The position numbers and the translations under genes were made by a program. Shown here piece after piece: positions 33,042 to 42,182 of a stretch of DNA of 64,000 bases. Under the pieces are notes generated by a model. That model saw only the letters and a list, made by a program, of their open reading frames with translations. It searched no databases and was not told the origin of the DNA. Origin of the DNA: Actinoallomurus purpureus (GTDB taxonomy: Bacteria > Actinomycetota > Actinomycetes > Streptosporangiales > Streptosporangiaceae); assembly GCF_024055795.1 (NCBI RefSeq), contig NZ_JAMXMY010000022.1, positions 123,165 to 187,164 on the forward strand. The letters are read 5' to 3'. Position 1 is the first letter of the stretch. Every line of letters starts with the position of its first letter.

Positions 33042-34058
33042 ATGACCGGATATCGGGCCTTCGAGGTGACGGGGGCACACGACTTCGCACTCGTGGAGCG
33101 GGAGCCACCGGAGCCTCCGCCGGGTCATGTGCGTATCCGGGTCGAGGCCTGCGGCATCTGCCACACCGACGTCCTCACCGTCGAAGGGGTCCGCTCCGAC
33201 CCTGAGCGTCCCGTCGTCCCCGGCCACGAGGTCGTCGGGGTCATCGACGCGGTCGGACCGGGTGTCCGGGCCTGGCACGTCGGCGAACGTGTCGGGGTCG
33301 GTTTTCTCGGCGGCCACTGCGGCGAGTGCGATCGCTGCCGGCGCGGTGACTTCGTCAACTGCACCGACCAGCCACAGACGGGCACCACCGTCGACGGCGG
33401 ATACGCCGAGATGATCCTGGCCAGGAGCAGTGGACTGGTCCGCGTCCCGGACGGCATCAGCTCGGTCGAGGCCGCACCGCTGCTGTGCGCCGGTCTGACG
33501 ACCTTCAAGGCGTTGCAGCAGGTGGAGGGTCGTCCGGGAGCGCTCGTGGCGATCCAGGGCATCGGTGGTCTCGGCCACCTGGGCCTGCAGTACGCCCGCC
33601 ACCTGGGCTACCGGGTGGCCGCCATCGCCCGGGGGGCCGCCAAGGCCGAACTCGCCCGGCGGTTCGGCGCCGATCACTACATCGACGCTTCGGCCAGCGA
33701 CGCGGGCGCGGAGTTGCAGCGGCTCGGCGGCGCGGCGGGGATCATCGCGACGGCCGCCGACGGCGCGTCGATGTCGGGGCTGATCTCCGGACTGGAACCG
33801 CAGGGCCGGATGGTGGTCGTGGGGGCCGGCACCTCCCCGATCACGGTCGGCACCGCGGATCTGATCTTCGGCACCCGCACCGTCACCGGGAGCCTGACCG
33901 GGTCGCCGATCGAGAACGAGGACAACCTGGCCTTCGGCCTGCGCCACGGGATCCACCCCATGACCGAGGTCATGCCGCTGACGGACGCGCCGCGGGCCTA
34001 CGCCCGCATGCTGTCCGGCGAGGCCCGGTTCCGCGTGGTCCTGGACATGGCGGCCTGA
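33042..34058 (+). CDS. Zinc-dependent alcohol dehydrogenase (MDR superfamily)
   Basis: 338 residues. Catalytic zinc ligands are C40 in CGICHTD and H62-E63 in GHEV. The structural zinc site has four Cys in CGECDRCRRGDFVNC. The NAD(P) motif is GIGGLGHLG. GAGGAGA ends 4 nt before the ATG. It is first in an operon with a short-chain dehydrogenase, under the mirror promoter shared with TetR. It reduces aldehydes or oxidises alcohols; the substrate is unknown. Confidence 0.92.
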   Translation: MTGYRAFEVTGAHDFALVEREPPEPPPGHVRIRVEACGICHTDVLTVEGVRSDPERPVVPGHEVVGVIDAVGPGVRAWHVGERVGVGFLGGHCGECDRCRRGDFVNCTDQPQTGTTVDGGYAEMILARSSGLVRVPDGISSVEAAPLLCAGLTTFKALQQVEGRPGALVAIQGIGGLGHLGLQYARHLGYRVAAIARGAAKAELARRFGADHYIDASASDAGAELQRLGGAAGIIATAADGASMSGLISGLEPQGRMVVVGAGTSPITVGTADLIFGTRTVTGSLTGSPIENEDNLAFGLRHGIHPMTEVMPLTDAPRAYARMLSGEARFRVVLDMAA

Positions 34059-34116
34059 GCCCGGTGCCAGGGCCGACACGAGTGTCAACCATGATGGTTC
34101 GAAAGAGGGAGAAGGC

Positions 34117-34797
34117 ATGAAGATCGAAGGTTCGGTGGCGATCGTGACCGGCGGGAATCGGGGGTTCGGCCGGCACCTCGTCACCCAGCTCATCGAACGC
34201 GGAGCCAAGGTGTACGCCGCCGCCCGGCGGCCCGAGACGGTGGACGTGCCCGGCGCCGTGCCGCTGCGGCTGGACATCACGGATCCGGCGTCGATACGGG
34301 AGGCGGCCGCCGTGGCGACGGACGCCACCCTGTTGATCAACAACGCCGGCATCTCCACCAAATCGTCGCTGATCGACGGTGACGTCGAGAACGCCAGGCG
34401 CGAGATGGACACGCACTACTTCGGCACGCTGGGCGTGATCCGCGCGTTCGCGCCGATCATCGAGGCCAACGGCGGCGGCACCATCTTGAATGTTCTGTCC
34501 GTGCTCTCCTGGGTGCACATCCCGGCCTCCGGCGCGTACTCCGCGGCCAAGGCCGCGGAATGGGCGATGACCAACGCCGTACGCCAGGAGCTCGCGCCCA
34601 AGGGGATCCACGTCGCGGGCCTGCACGTCGGCTACATGGACACCGACATGACCTCCGGCATCACGGCCGACAAGTCCGATCCCGCGGTGATCGCCGCGTT
34701 CGCGCTCGACGAGCTCGCCGGGGGATCCGCGGAGATCATCGCCGATGAGCTGAGCCGGAACGTCAAGCAGAACCTGGCCGCACCCATCACGGGCTGA
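34117..34797 (+). CDS. Short-chain dehydrogenase/reductase
   Basis: 226 residues, classical SDR. Cofactor motif TGGNRGFG (11-18), NNAG (75-78) and catalytic Y141-x3-K145 with an upstream serine (S128 or nearby) are present. GGGAGAAGGC precedes the ATG. It lies 58 nt after the alcohol dehydrogenase and is presumably cotranscribed and TetR-controlled. The two enzymes may act in series on one carbonyl compound. Confidence 0.9.
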   Translation: MKIEGSVAIVTGGNRGFGRHLVTQLIERGAKVYAAARRPETVDVPGAVPLRLDITDPASIREAAAVATDATLLINNAGISTKSSLIDGDVENARREMDTHYFGTLGVIRAFAPIIEANGGGTILNVLSVLSWVHIPASGAYSAAKAAEWAMTNAVRQELAPKGIHVAGLHVGYMDTDMTSGITADKSDPAVIAAFALDELAGGSAEIIADELSRNVKQNLAAPITG

Positions 34798-34847
34798 GCG
34801 CTCCCCACCGGAGACGTCGCCGCAGGGGTGCCGAGGGAAGGAGAACG

Positions 34848-35840
34848 ATGGCCGACGCCGGAGCCGGGCCGACGTTCCCGCTGGGGAGCTGGCCGACGCC
34901 GCTGGAGGAGGCCCCGCGCCTGGCGGCGGCGATCGGCCTGGCGCCGGGCGACCTGTGGATCAAGCGCGACGACCTCAGTGGCCTCGGCGGAGGCGGCAAC
35001 AAGGTACGCAAACTGGAGTGGACGATCGGCGACGCGATCGCCCAGGGCGCCGACACCGTCGTCACCACGGGCGCTCCGCAGAGCAACCACGCCCGCCTGA
35101 CGGCTGCGGCGGCCGCTCGGGCGGGCCTGGACGCGGTGCTGGTCCTCGCGGGCCGGCCCGAGCGGGCCGGCTCCGGGAACCTGGCGCTGGCCGGCCTGTT
35201 CGGCGCGCGGGTCGTCTGGGCCGGGGACGTCACCCATGAGGACCTGGCCGAGGCCGCCCGGGAGGTCGCCGGCGACCTGCGGGCCGCGGGCGCCGTGCCC
35301 GCGCTGATCCCGTTCGGCGGCTCCAGTGTTCTGAGCGCCCGAGGTTACGTGGAGTGCGGGCGCGAGCTGCTGCGGCAGGCCCCGGACCTGCACGACGTCG
35401 TGGTCGCGGTGGGATCGGGCGGGACCATGGCCGGTCTCGTGGCCGCCCTGGGCGCCGAGCGTGTGCTCGGCGTGGACTGTGGCGCGCTCGACGACCCTGC
35501 TCCGGTGGTCGCCGCGTTGGCCGCACCGGTCGGCCCGGTCGCCGTCGAGGCCGGCCGCCTCAGGATCCGGCGCGAGCAGGTGGGGGCCGGCTACGGGGAG
35601 CTCACCGAGCCGGTCGCCCGTGCGCTGGACATCGCCGGTCATACGGAGGGCATCCCGCTCGATCCGATCTACACGGGCCGCGCGCTGGCCGGTCTGATCG
35701 CCGCGGTGGCCGACGGCAGCGTGGCGCCGGGCCGCAAGACGATCTTCTTGCACAGCGGCGGACTGCCCGGCCTCTTCGGTCATCCCGGGGCGGTCGCCCA
35801 TGCCGAAGCGGGCCTGCACGCGATGCCGCCTCGCTCCTGA
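34848..35840 (+). CDS. D-cysteine desulfhydrase / ACC deaminase-like enzyme
   Basis: PLP-dependent fold type II enzyme of 330 residues. The PLP lysine is K52 in GGNKVRKLEW; QSNHARLTAAAAA follows, and the Gly-rich VAVGSGGTMAGL binds phosphate. The family includes D-cysteine desulfhydrase (DcyD) and ACC deaminase, which differ at few residues, so I leave the substrate open; the TTGAPQSNH start of helix 2 fits both. AAGGAGAACG sits before the ATG. It follows the SDR by 50 nt and could be in the same transcript. Confidence 0.85.
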   Translation: MADAGAGPTFPLGSWPTPLEEAPRLAAAIGLAPGDLWIKRDDLSGLGGGGNKVRKLEWTIGDAIAQGADTVVTTGAPQSNHARLTAAAAARAGLDAVLVLAGRPERAGSGNLALAGLFGARVVWAGDVTHEDLAEAAREVAGDLRAAGAVPALIPFGGSSVLSARGYVECGRELLRQAPDLHDVVVAVGSGGTMAGLVAALGAERVLGVDCGALDDPAPVVAALAAPVGPVAVEAGRLRIRREQVGAGYGELTEPVARALDIAGHTEGIPLDPIYTGRALAGLIAAVADGSVAPGRKTIFLHSGGLPGLFGHPGAVAHAEAGLHAMPPRS

Positions 35841-36157
35841 CCCACGGCCGGAAGCGGAGCATCTCGCGCAGCGACGCCGGACGGCGATCACGGCTCCGCC
35901 GACCGGAAGCGGCCAGTCGGAGGACCGGTCCCGCGACGGGGCATGTCCCCGCGGGCCTGGTCGAGACCGCATCACTCTTGGAACATCTCTGCGCCCCGCC
36001 CCCTCATGTGATTCAGCTCACCCGGGCAATCGATCATCTGGACAGGGGCCAATGCGGTAGAAACAGCCATGCATCGCCGCGTGGTCGACCCGCCGTTCCG
36101 GTGACCCGCCGAGCAGCCGATGCGTCTCCCCCCGCTGATCCGACCGAGAAATCGATA
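35841..36157. other. Intergenic region without recognised gene
   Basis: 317 nt between the desulfhydrase-like gene and the secreted protease. It contains two CCGGAAGCGG words but no convincing reading frame. GTGATTCAGCTCACC and nearby AT-richer sequence (36005-36060) may hold the protease promoter. I see no strong hairpin or operator. Confidence 0.5.
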
Positions 36158-37090
36158 GTGCACATCAACCGAAGAATCACCATCGCCACGTCGGCGTGTA
36201 CGGTGCTCGCCGCGGGCTGCGCGTTCGCCCTGAGCAGTGGCCACCACTCCCCGGCGGCAGCGGTCGCCCAGAGCGTTTCGAGCGACGACTCCCGGGCCAC
36301 GAAGTCCTACTGGACGGCGGCGCGGATGAAGGCGGCCACCCCGCTGGACCGGCGAGAGGCGCCGAGGCCGACGACGTACCAGGCCAGGACCGGGATCCCC
36401 CGCGGCACGCAGTTCACCGGCATTCCCACGGTGGGCAGGCTGTTCTCGCACAGTAAGACGGGCGACCACTACTGCACCGCGAGCGTCGTCTACAGCACGA
36501 AGCACAACCTCGCCCTCACGGCCGCTCATTGCATCTACAGCTACAACGCGAGCACGAAGACCGGCTACTACCGCGACAAGATCGCCTTCGTCCCGCAGTA
36601 CGACGCCGGAAACGCGCCGTACGGCGTCTGGTCGGCCAAGTCCCTTCTCGTCCACAACGGATGGAAGGCGCGCGCCGATCCCGACCTCGACTTCGGATTC
36701 ATCATTCTCGCCAAGGACCCGGCGACCGGAAAGAACGTCGCGGACGTCACCGGGTCCAACCGCCTGACGCCGAACACCGCGCTCCCCGAAGCCGTGCACG
36801 TCGTCGGCTATCCGGCCAGCGGCACCTCGTCCAACGACCGGGCGATCCAGTGCGACACGACGGCCATCCACCGTTTCAAGTACCAGCTCGCCTTCGACTG
36901 CGACGGCTTCACGGGCGGCACCAGCGGCAGCCCGTGGCTCTGGAAGTACGACCCGGTGAAACGGCAGGGCAAGGTCGTCGGCGTCCTCGGCGGATACCAC
37001 CAGGGCGGTGACACGTCGCGGCGGTCGTATTCGTCGCTGCTCGACGGCGATATCGCCGGACTCCGCGACCAGGCCGAAAAGGCCGGCTGA
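36158..37090 (+). CDS. Secreted trypsin-like serine protease (S1 family)
   Basis: 310 residues. Signal peptide: NRRITIATSACTVLAAGCAFALSS, with possible cleavage near residues 35-38 (AAAVA). The catalytic triad H124 (LTAAHC), D178 (PDLDFG) and S258 (GGTSGSPW) is intact. A propeptide-like stretch of about 40 residues follows the signal. GTG start with a weak GAGAA upstream; no better start is in frame. The nearest families are V8/glutamyl-endopeptidase-like S1 proteases of actinomycetes. It stands alone. Confidence 0.88.
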   Translation: MHINRRITIATSACTVLAAGCAFALSSGHHSPAAAVAQSVSSDDSRATKSYWTAARMKAATPLDRREAPRPTTYQARTGIPRGTQFTGIPTVGRLFSHSKTGDHYCTASVVYSTKHNLALTAAHCIYSYNASTKTGYYRDKIAFVPQYDAGNAPYGVWSAKSLLVHNGWKARADPDLDFGFIILAKDPATGKNVADVTGSNRLTPNTALPEAVHVVGYPASGTSSNDRAIQCDTTAIHRFKYQLAFDCDGFTGGTSGSPWLWKYDPVKRQGKVVGVLGGYHQGGDTSRRSYSSLLDGDIAGLRDQAEKAG

Positions 37091-37122
37091 CACGGCGGTC
37101 GGTCAGCCGACACGGCGGCCGG

Positions 37123-37755
37123 TCAGTGGCCGCGGGCGATCCACTCCTCCAGACGCGGGGCCTCCGCGCCGATCGTGGTGTCGTCGCCGTGGCCGGTGTG
37201 GACGACCGTCTCCGGCGACAGCGCCAGCAGGCGGTCGCGGATCGAGTCGATGATGGTCGGGAAGTCGGAGAACGACCGGCCGGTGGCTCCGGGTCCGCCC
37301 TGGAAGAGGGTGTCGCCGGAGAACAGCGCGCCGAGTGCCGGCGCGTGCAGGCAGACCGCGCCGGGGCTGTGACCGGGCGTGTGGAGCACCGTCAACTCGA
37401 CGTCCGCGACGCGCAGGGTCTCCCCGTCGGCGAGCGGCGCGTCGGGGGCGCGGTCCGGATGGGTGAGGTCCCACAGCGGCCGGTCGGCCGGGTGTAGCAG
37501 GATCGGCGCTCCGGTGCGGTCGGCCAGGGCCGGGGCCGCGTCGATGTGGTCGTCATGGGCGTGGGTGCAGATGATCGCGGCCAGGCGGCGGTCCCCCACC
37601 GCCTCGGCGATGGCGGCGGCGTCGTGCGCCGCGTCGATCACCACGGCCTCGGTGTCGTCGCCGAGGATCCAGACGTTGTTGTCGACCTCCCAGGTGCCGC
37701 CGTCGAGGGAGAAGGTGCCGGAGGTGACGATGTGGTCGAGGCGCGCGGTCGTCAC
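37123..37755 (-). CDS. Metallo-beta-lactamase-fold hydrolase paired with mscR
   Basis: 210 residues. Zinc ligands are in THAHDDH (H65, H67, D69, H70), with HTPGHSPG and [16 protein letters not shown] downstream, as in glyoxalase-II-like hydrolases. GTG at 37755 overlaps the mscR stop by 4 nt. By context it probably hydrolyses S-formylmycothiol produced by MscR, releasing formate and mycothiol; this role is inferred from the frequent pairing. No signal peptide, so cytoplasmic. Confidence 0.85.
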   Translation of the reverse strand: MTTARLDHIVTSGTFSLDGGTWEVDNNVWILGDDTEAVVIDAAHDAAAIAEAVGDRRLAAIICTHAHDDHIDAAPALADRTGAPILLHPADRPLWDLTHPDRAPDAPLADGETLRVADVELTVLHTPGHSPGAVCLHAPALGALFSGDTLFQGGPGATGRSFSDFPTIIDSIRDRLLALSPETVVHTGHGDDTTIGAEAPRLEEWIARGH

Positions 37756-38837
37756 AGGATCACCACCGAACGCAGGACCTCGCCCCGCCCCATGCGCTCG
37801 AACGCGCCCTCGACGTCGTCGAGCGGGATCGTCTCGGAGACGAAGGCGTCCAGGTCCAGCCGGCCCTGGAGGTACAGGTCGATGAGCACCGGAAAGTCCC
37901 GTGAGGGCAGGCAGTCGCCGTACCAGGAGGATTTCAGCGCGCCGCCGCGCCCGAAGACGTCCAGCAGCGGCAGCTCCAGGCGCATCTCGGGCGTGGGAAC
38001 GCCGACGAGGACGACGGTGCCGGCGAGGTCGCGCGCGTAGAAGGCCTGTTCGTACGTCTCGGGGCGGCCGACGGCGTCGATGACGACGTCGGCGCCGAAG
38101 CCGCCGGTGAGGTCGCGGATGGCCGTCACGGCGTCCTCACGGGAGGAGTCGACGGTGTGCGTGGCGCCCAGTCTCTTCGCCTGCTCGAGCTTACGGTCGT
38201 CGAGGTCCACCGCGATGATCTTCGCGGCGCCGGCCAGCCGGGCGCCGGCGATGGCCGCGTTGCCCACGCCGCCGCAGCCGATGACCGCCACCGAGTCGCC
38301 CCGCCCGACCCCGCCGGTGTTGATCGCGGCGCCGATCCCCGCCATCACCCCGCAGCCGAGCAGCCCCGCCGCGGCCGGTGACGCCGCCGGGTCGACCTTC
38401 GTGCACTGGCCCGCGGCGACCAGGGTCTTGTCGGCGAACGCGCCGATGCCCAGGGCGGGCGAGAGTTCGGTGCCGTCGGTCAGGGTCATCTTCTGGGTGG
38501 CGTTGTGCGTGTCGAAGCAGTACCACGGACGGCCGCGCCGGCACGCGCGGCACCGGCCGCAGACCGCCCGCCAGTTGAGGATCACGAAGTCGCCGGGGGC
38601 GACGTCGGTGACGCCGTCACCGACGGACTCCACGACGCCTGCGGCCTCGTGGCCGAGCAGGAAGGGGAAGTCGTCGTTGATCCCGCCCTCCCGGTAGTGC
38701 AGGTCCGTATGGCAGACCCCGCAGGCCTGGACCTTCACGACGGCCTCACCGGGGCCGGGGTCCGGCACCAGGATCGTCGTCGTCTCCACCGGCGCGCCTT
38801 TGGCTCGGGCGATGACTCCGCGTACTTCCTGCGCCAT
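37752..38837 (-). CDS. mscR: S-(hydroxymethyl)mycothiol dehydrogenase
   Basis: Mycothiol-dependent formaldehyde dehydrogenase of 361 residues, MDR superfamily. Catalytic zinc: C42 (CGVCHTD), H63/E64 (GHEAAG). Structural zinc: C93, C96, C99, C107. NAD motif [12 protein letters not shown]. The stretch [20 protein letters not shown] is typical of MscR/AdhE2 rather than generic alcohol dehydrogenases. It shares its transcript with an MBL-fold gene that starts at its stop. Mycothiol use marks the host as an actinobacterium. Confidence 0.9.
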   Translation of the reverse strand: MAQEVRGVIARAKGAPVETTTILVPDPGPGEAVVKVQACGVCHTDLHYREGGINDDFPFLLGHEAAGVVESVGDGVTDVAPGDFVILNWRAVCGRCRACRRGRPWYCFDTHNATQKMTLTDGTELSPALGIGAFADKTLVAAGQCTKVDPAASPAAAGLLGCGVMAGIGAAINTGGVGRGDSVAVIGCGGVGNAAIAGARLAGAAKIIAVDLDDRKLEQAKRLGATHTVDSSREDAVTAIRDLTGGFGADVVIDAVGRPETYEQAFYARDLAGTVVLVGVPTPEMRLELPLLDVFGRGGALKSSWYGDCLPSRDFPVLIDLYLQGRLDLDAFVSETIPLDDVEGAFERMGRGEVLRSVVIL

Positions 38838-38986
38838 GCGAGACGTCCTTCCGCTGTCGGGGACCGTGGTACGGCCGGTCGGCCCGGCCGTGCGCCGATC
38901 GTACGCGCGGGCCGGCCGGGCGGTCACCCGCCGAAGAGCGCGGCGGCCGTCTCGGTCCGTAGTTCCTCGGCGGTGTCTGCCTGACG

Positions 38987-39057
38987 CCTCTCGTTGAACG
39001 CGTTCCGCCCTTTCCCGGCACCCGGGAAAGGGCGGCAGGCCCGCGGTCAACGAGAGG
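38987..39057. terminator. Nested 71-bp inverted repeat after the der operon
   Basis: Inner stem 39005-39018/39022-39035 (14 bp, loop CAC) sits inside an outer stem 38987-39002/39042-39057 (16 bp with one mismatch). It lies 37 nt after the der stop on the minus strand and 150 nt upstream of mscR. It is the likely terminator of the cmk-der transcript. Confidence 0.8.
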
Positions 39058-39093
39058 GATGGACCTACCCGCGATCGCCTGAGCGGGCGTGGG

Positions 39094-40470
39094 TCACTTG
39101 TGCTGGCGCTTCTCCCGGATCTTCATGGTGATCTCGATCGGGGTGCCCTCGAATCCGAAGTCCTCGCGCAGCCGCCGCTCGACGAACCGGCGGTATCCGG
39201 CCTCGAGGAACCCGCTCGTGAACAGCACGAACTTCGGCGGCTGCACGCTCGCCTGGGTGGCGAACATGATCTTGGGCTGCTTGCCGCCGCGTACGGGGTG
39301 CGGCCGGGCGGCGACCAGGTCGGTCATGAAGGAGTTCAGCCGGCCCGTCGGCACCCGCTCACCCCAGCCCGCCAGGGCCGTCTCGATCGCCGGAACGAGC
39401 TTCTCCACATGCCGGCCCGTGCGAGCGGAGATGTTGACGCGCGGCGCCCAGCGGGCGTGGTGCAGCTGCCGGTCGATCTCCCGGTCGAGGTAGTGCCGGC
39501 GCTCTTCGTCCACGAGGTCCCACTTGTTGAATGCGAGGACGAGCGAACGGCCGGACTCGATCACCATGGAGATGATCCGCAGATCCTGCTCGGTGAGGGG
39601 TTCGCTCGCGTCCACGAGCACGACCGCGACCTCGGAGCGCTCCAGGGCCGACCGGGTGCGCAGCGTGGCGTAGAAGTCGGCGCCCTGGTTCTCGCGGGCC
39701 CGCCGGCGGATGCCGGCGGTGTCGATGAACCGCCAGGTCTGCCCGCCCAGCTCGACGAGCTCGTCGACCGGGTCACGGGTGGTGCCGGCGACCGAGTCGA
39801 CGACGACGCGGTTCTCCCCGGCCAGCTTGTTGAGCAGGCTCGACTTGCCGACGTTGGGCCGGCCGAGGAGCGCGATCCGGCGCGGGCCGCCCGCGGCGCC
39901 GAACGTCTCCGGCGGCGCCTCTTCGGGCAGGGCCGCCAGGACGGCGTCCAGCAGGTCACCGCTGCTCCGCCCGTGCAGCGCCGAGACGGTCAGCGGCTCA
40001 CCCAGCCCCAGCGACCACAGCGCGGTCGCGTCCGCCTCGGCCCTGGCGTCGTCGACCTTGTTGGCGGCCAGCACGACCGGTTTCTTGGCGCGCCGCAGGA
40101 CGTCGGCGACGGCCTCGTCGGTGTCGGTGGAGCCGACGGTGGCGTCGACGACGAAGAGGACCACGTCGGCGGCGTCGACGGCGAGCCGCGCCTGGTCGGC
40201 GACGGCGGCCGCTAGGCCCTCGGCGTTCGGCTCCCAGCCGCCGGTGTCGACGACCGTGAAGCGCCGCCCACTCCAGGTGGCGTCGTACGCGACCCGGTCA
40301 CGGGTCACGCCGGGGACGTCCTCGACGACCGCTTCCCGGCGGCCCAGGATCCGGTTGACCAGGGTGGACTTGCCGACGTTCGGCCGCCCGACGACGGCCA
40401 CGACCGGCGGCGGCGCGACGTCGTGCTCGATGGCGACGTCGATCGCCTCCGCGTGCTGAAATTCACTCAC
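39094..40470 (-). CDS. der: Ribosome biogenesis GTPase Der (EngA)
   Basis: Tandem-GTPase factor for 50S subunit assembly, 458 residues. Two G domains each have the P-loop GRPNVGKS (28-35 and near 200), DTAG/DTGG and NKxD motifs (NKVD, NKWD). A C-terminal KH-like domain ends with [12 protein letters not shown] at 40470 overlaps the cmk stop by 8 nt, and GAGGAG lies about 9 nt upstream. It is the last gene of the conserved pyrG-der block. Confidence 0.97.
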   Translation of the reverse strand: MSEFQHAEAIDVAIEHDVAPPPVVAVVGRPNVGKSTLVNRILGRREAVVEDVPGVTRDRVAYDATWSGRRFTVVDTGGWEPNAEGLAAAVADQARLAVDAADVVLFVVDATVGSTDTDEAVADVLRRAKKPVVLAANKVDDARAEADATALWSLGLGEPLTVSALHGRSSGDLLDAVLAALPEEAPPETFGAAGGPRRIALLGRPNVGKSSLLNKLAGENRVVVDSVAGTTRDPVDELVELGGQTWRFIDTAGIRRRARENQGADFYATLRTRSALERSEVAVVLVDASEPLTEQDLRIISMVIESGRSLVLAFNKWDLVDEERRHYLDREIDRQLHHARWAPRVNISARTGRHVEKLVPAIETALAGWGERVPTGRLNSFMTDLVAARPHPVRGGKQPKIMFATQASVQPPKFVLFTSGFLEAGYRRFVERRLREDFGFEGTPIEITMKIREKRQHK

Positions 40471-41194
40471 TCGTCTCGCTCCTCGTGGGCGACTCGCCGT
40501 CCCGGGAGCCCGCCTGTCGTGCCGGATCGCCGTCGGCGTCGGCGGTGTGCTTGTGCGCGATGCGCAGGACCTCCTCGATGACCTCGTCGAGGCCGAGGCT
40601 GGTCGTGTCGAGCTCGATCGCGTCGGTCGCCCGCGCGAGCGGGTCGACCTTGCGCGTGGAGTCGAGGCGGTCACGGCGGGCCATGTCGGCCTGCGTGGCG
40701 GTGACCGTCGCTCCGGTGAGCTCTGAGTTGCGGCGCCGGGCCCGTGCCTCGGCGCTCGCGGTGAGGTAGATCTTGACCTGGGCGCCGGGGGCGACGGCGG
40801 TGCCGATGTCGCGGCCCTCGACGACGATGCCGCCGGCGCCGATGATCTCCCGCTGCAGGGCGACCAGGCGCTCGCGGACGGCCGGGACCGCCGCGACGGC
40901 GCTGACCGCCCCGGTGACCTCGGGGCCACGGATCGGACCGGACACGTCGACGCCGTCAACGGTGATCGCCGGTGCGGCCGGGTCGGTTCCGGAGACCAGC
41001 TCGGGCTCACCCGCACGGGCGGCGACCGCAGCAGGGTCATCGACCGGGACGCCCTCGTGCAGCATCCACCAGGTCATGGCGCGGTACATCGCGCCCGTGT
41101 CGAGGTAGCGCAGCCCGAGGGCGCGCGCGACGCCTTTGGAGACGCTGGACTTACCCGACCCGGAGGGACCGTCCATGGCGATGACGAGCGTCAC
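40463..41194 (-). CDS. cmk: Cytidylate kinase
   Basis: Phosphorylates CMP/dCMP; 243 residues. P-loop GPSGSGKSS (9-17), [11 protein letters not shown] (near 32-42) and the EGRDIGTAV motif are typical. GTG at 41194 is preceded by AGGAAG at good spacing, whereas a TTG 33 nt upstream has none. It overlaps der. In related genomes tyrA directly precedes cmk; here 2.2 kb of opposite-strand genes intervene. Confidence 0.96.
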   Translation of the reverse strand: MTLVIAMDGPSGSGKSSVSKGVARALGLRYLDTGAMYRAMTWWMLHEGVPVDDPAAVAARAGEPELVSGTDPAAPAITVDGVDVSGPIRGPEVTGAVSAVAAVPAVRERLVALQREIIGAGGIVVEGRDIGTAVAPGAQVKIYLTASAEARARRRNSELTGATVTATQADMARRDRLDSTRKVDPLARATDAIELDTTSLGLDEVIEEVLRIAHKHTADADGDPARQAGSRDGESPTRSETSE

Positions 41195-41343
41195 GTTCGC
41201 TTCCTTATCTGCATACCGACCGGCCAACGATTGAGGCTACCGGTCCCGCGGTCCCACCGAAGCCGCAGCGTCCCGGTCATACGGTCACGATCGACCCGCG
41301 TGCTCGGAGGGGACCTCGACCCCCCGATGGGGATCCCATACGA

Positions 41344-41366
41344 CTTGTATGTAACATAGATACAAG
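41344..41366. promoter_or_regulatory. GntR operator abutting the start codon
   Basis: CTTGTAT (41344-41350) and ATACAAG (41360-41366) form a perfect inverted repeat with a 9-nt spacer. The nested TATGT-A-ACATA palindrome is within it. The GntR ATG starts at 41367, directly after the repeat, leaving no room for a ribosome site; a leaderless transcript from a TAACAT -10 (41352-41357) is plausible. Repressor binding would block the promoter itself. Confidence 0.65.
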
Positions 41367-41990
41367 ATGACCTCCGCAACCTCCCGGGCCTACGACCACG
41401 TCAAGCAGGCCATCCTCGACCGCGCCTACCCCGGCGGCGCGCTGCTCAGCGAGGGTGAGATCGCGACGACGGTGGGGGTGTCCCGTACCCCCGTCCGTGA
41501 GGCACTGCTCCGCCTGGAGGCCGAGGGGCTGGTCCGGCTGTATCCCAAGCGCGGCGCGCTGGTGCTGCCCGTCTCGCCGCAGGAGATCGCGGACGTGTTC
41601 GAGGCGCGGGAGCTCGTCGAGACGTTCGCCGCCGGCAAGGCGACGCCGGGCCCCGAGCTGGTCGCCGAGCTCACGGGATTCCTCGAGGCGATGCGGGAGC
41701 ACTCCGCGGCCGGGAACGCCCGGGAGTTCGCCCGCGCCGACCGCTGTTTCCACCGGGCGATCGTCGCGGCGGCGGGCAACGAGATCATCACCCAGCTGTA
41801 CGACGCGCTGCGCGACCGCCAGCTGCGCATGGCCCGGCTCACCGCGGACGACCCGGATCGCACGGCGACCGCGATCCACGATCACAGCGAGATCCTCGAG
41901 GCCGTGCGGTCGGGCGACCGCCGGCGGATCCGCGGTGCGATCCACCGTCACCGACCTTCTTCCACCGGACCAGCGTCTCTGACTGGCTAA
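41367..41990 (+). CDS. GntR-family (FCD) regulator
   Basis: 207 residues. A GntR winged helix at about 6-70 (AYDHVKQAILDRAYPGG, then VSRTPVREALLRLEAEGLV) is followed by an FCD domain (DVFEARELVETFAA onward) with H/D metal-ligand candidates in HDHSEILEAVRSGD. It sits between cmk and a damaged MFS gene it probably controls. The last 12 residues are unlike the family; the +1 frame continues VTDLLPPDQRL, suggesting a small deletion near 41950. Start abuts its operator. Confidence 0.85.
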   Translation: MTSATSRAYDHVKQAILDRAYPGGALLSEGEIATTVGVSRTPVREALLRLEAEGLVRLYPKRGALVLPVSPQEIADVFEARELVETFAAGKATPGPELVAELTGFLEAMREHSAAGNAREFARADRCFHRAIVAAAGNEIITQLYDALRDRQLRMARLTADDPDRTATAIHDHSEILEAVRSGDRRRIRGAIHRHRPSSTGPASLTG

Positions 41991-41992
41991 GC

Positions 41993-42017
41993 GATCCCTG
42001 AGAAACCTTCAGGGATC
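41993..42017. terminator. Hairpin after the GntR gene
   Basis: GATCCCTGA / TCAGGGATC with a 7-nt loop, immediately after the GntR stop. Short stem without T-run; probably a weak terminator or RNA end structure. Confidence 0.5.
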
Positions 42018-42182
42018 TTCCCGGCTTGGGTGCCGAGTATGCGCCAATCGCCTTCGTGCCCTGGTGTCGGCAGGCAGAGCCACCAACCCGCATGGCACGT
42101 CCCTCCGGACGCTATCGGTCCAGCCTGCACGGCTATCGGACCGAGGAGGGTGCCCCGCGTCGCCTGGGCACGGGGCGTGCTG

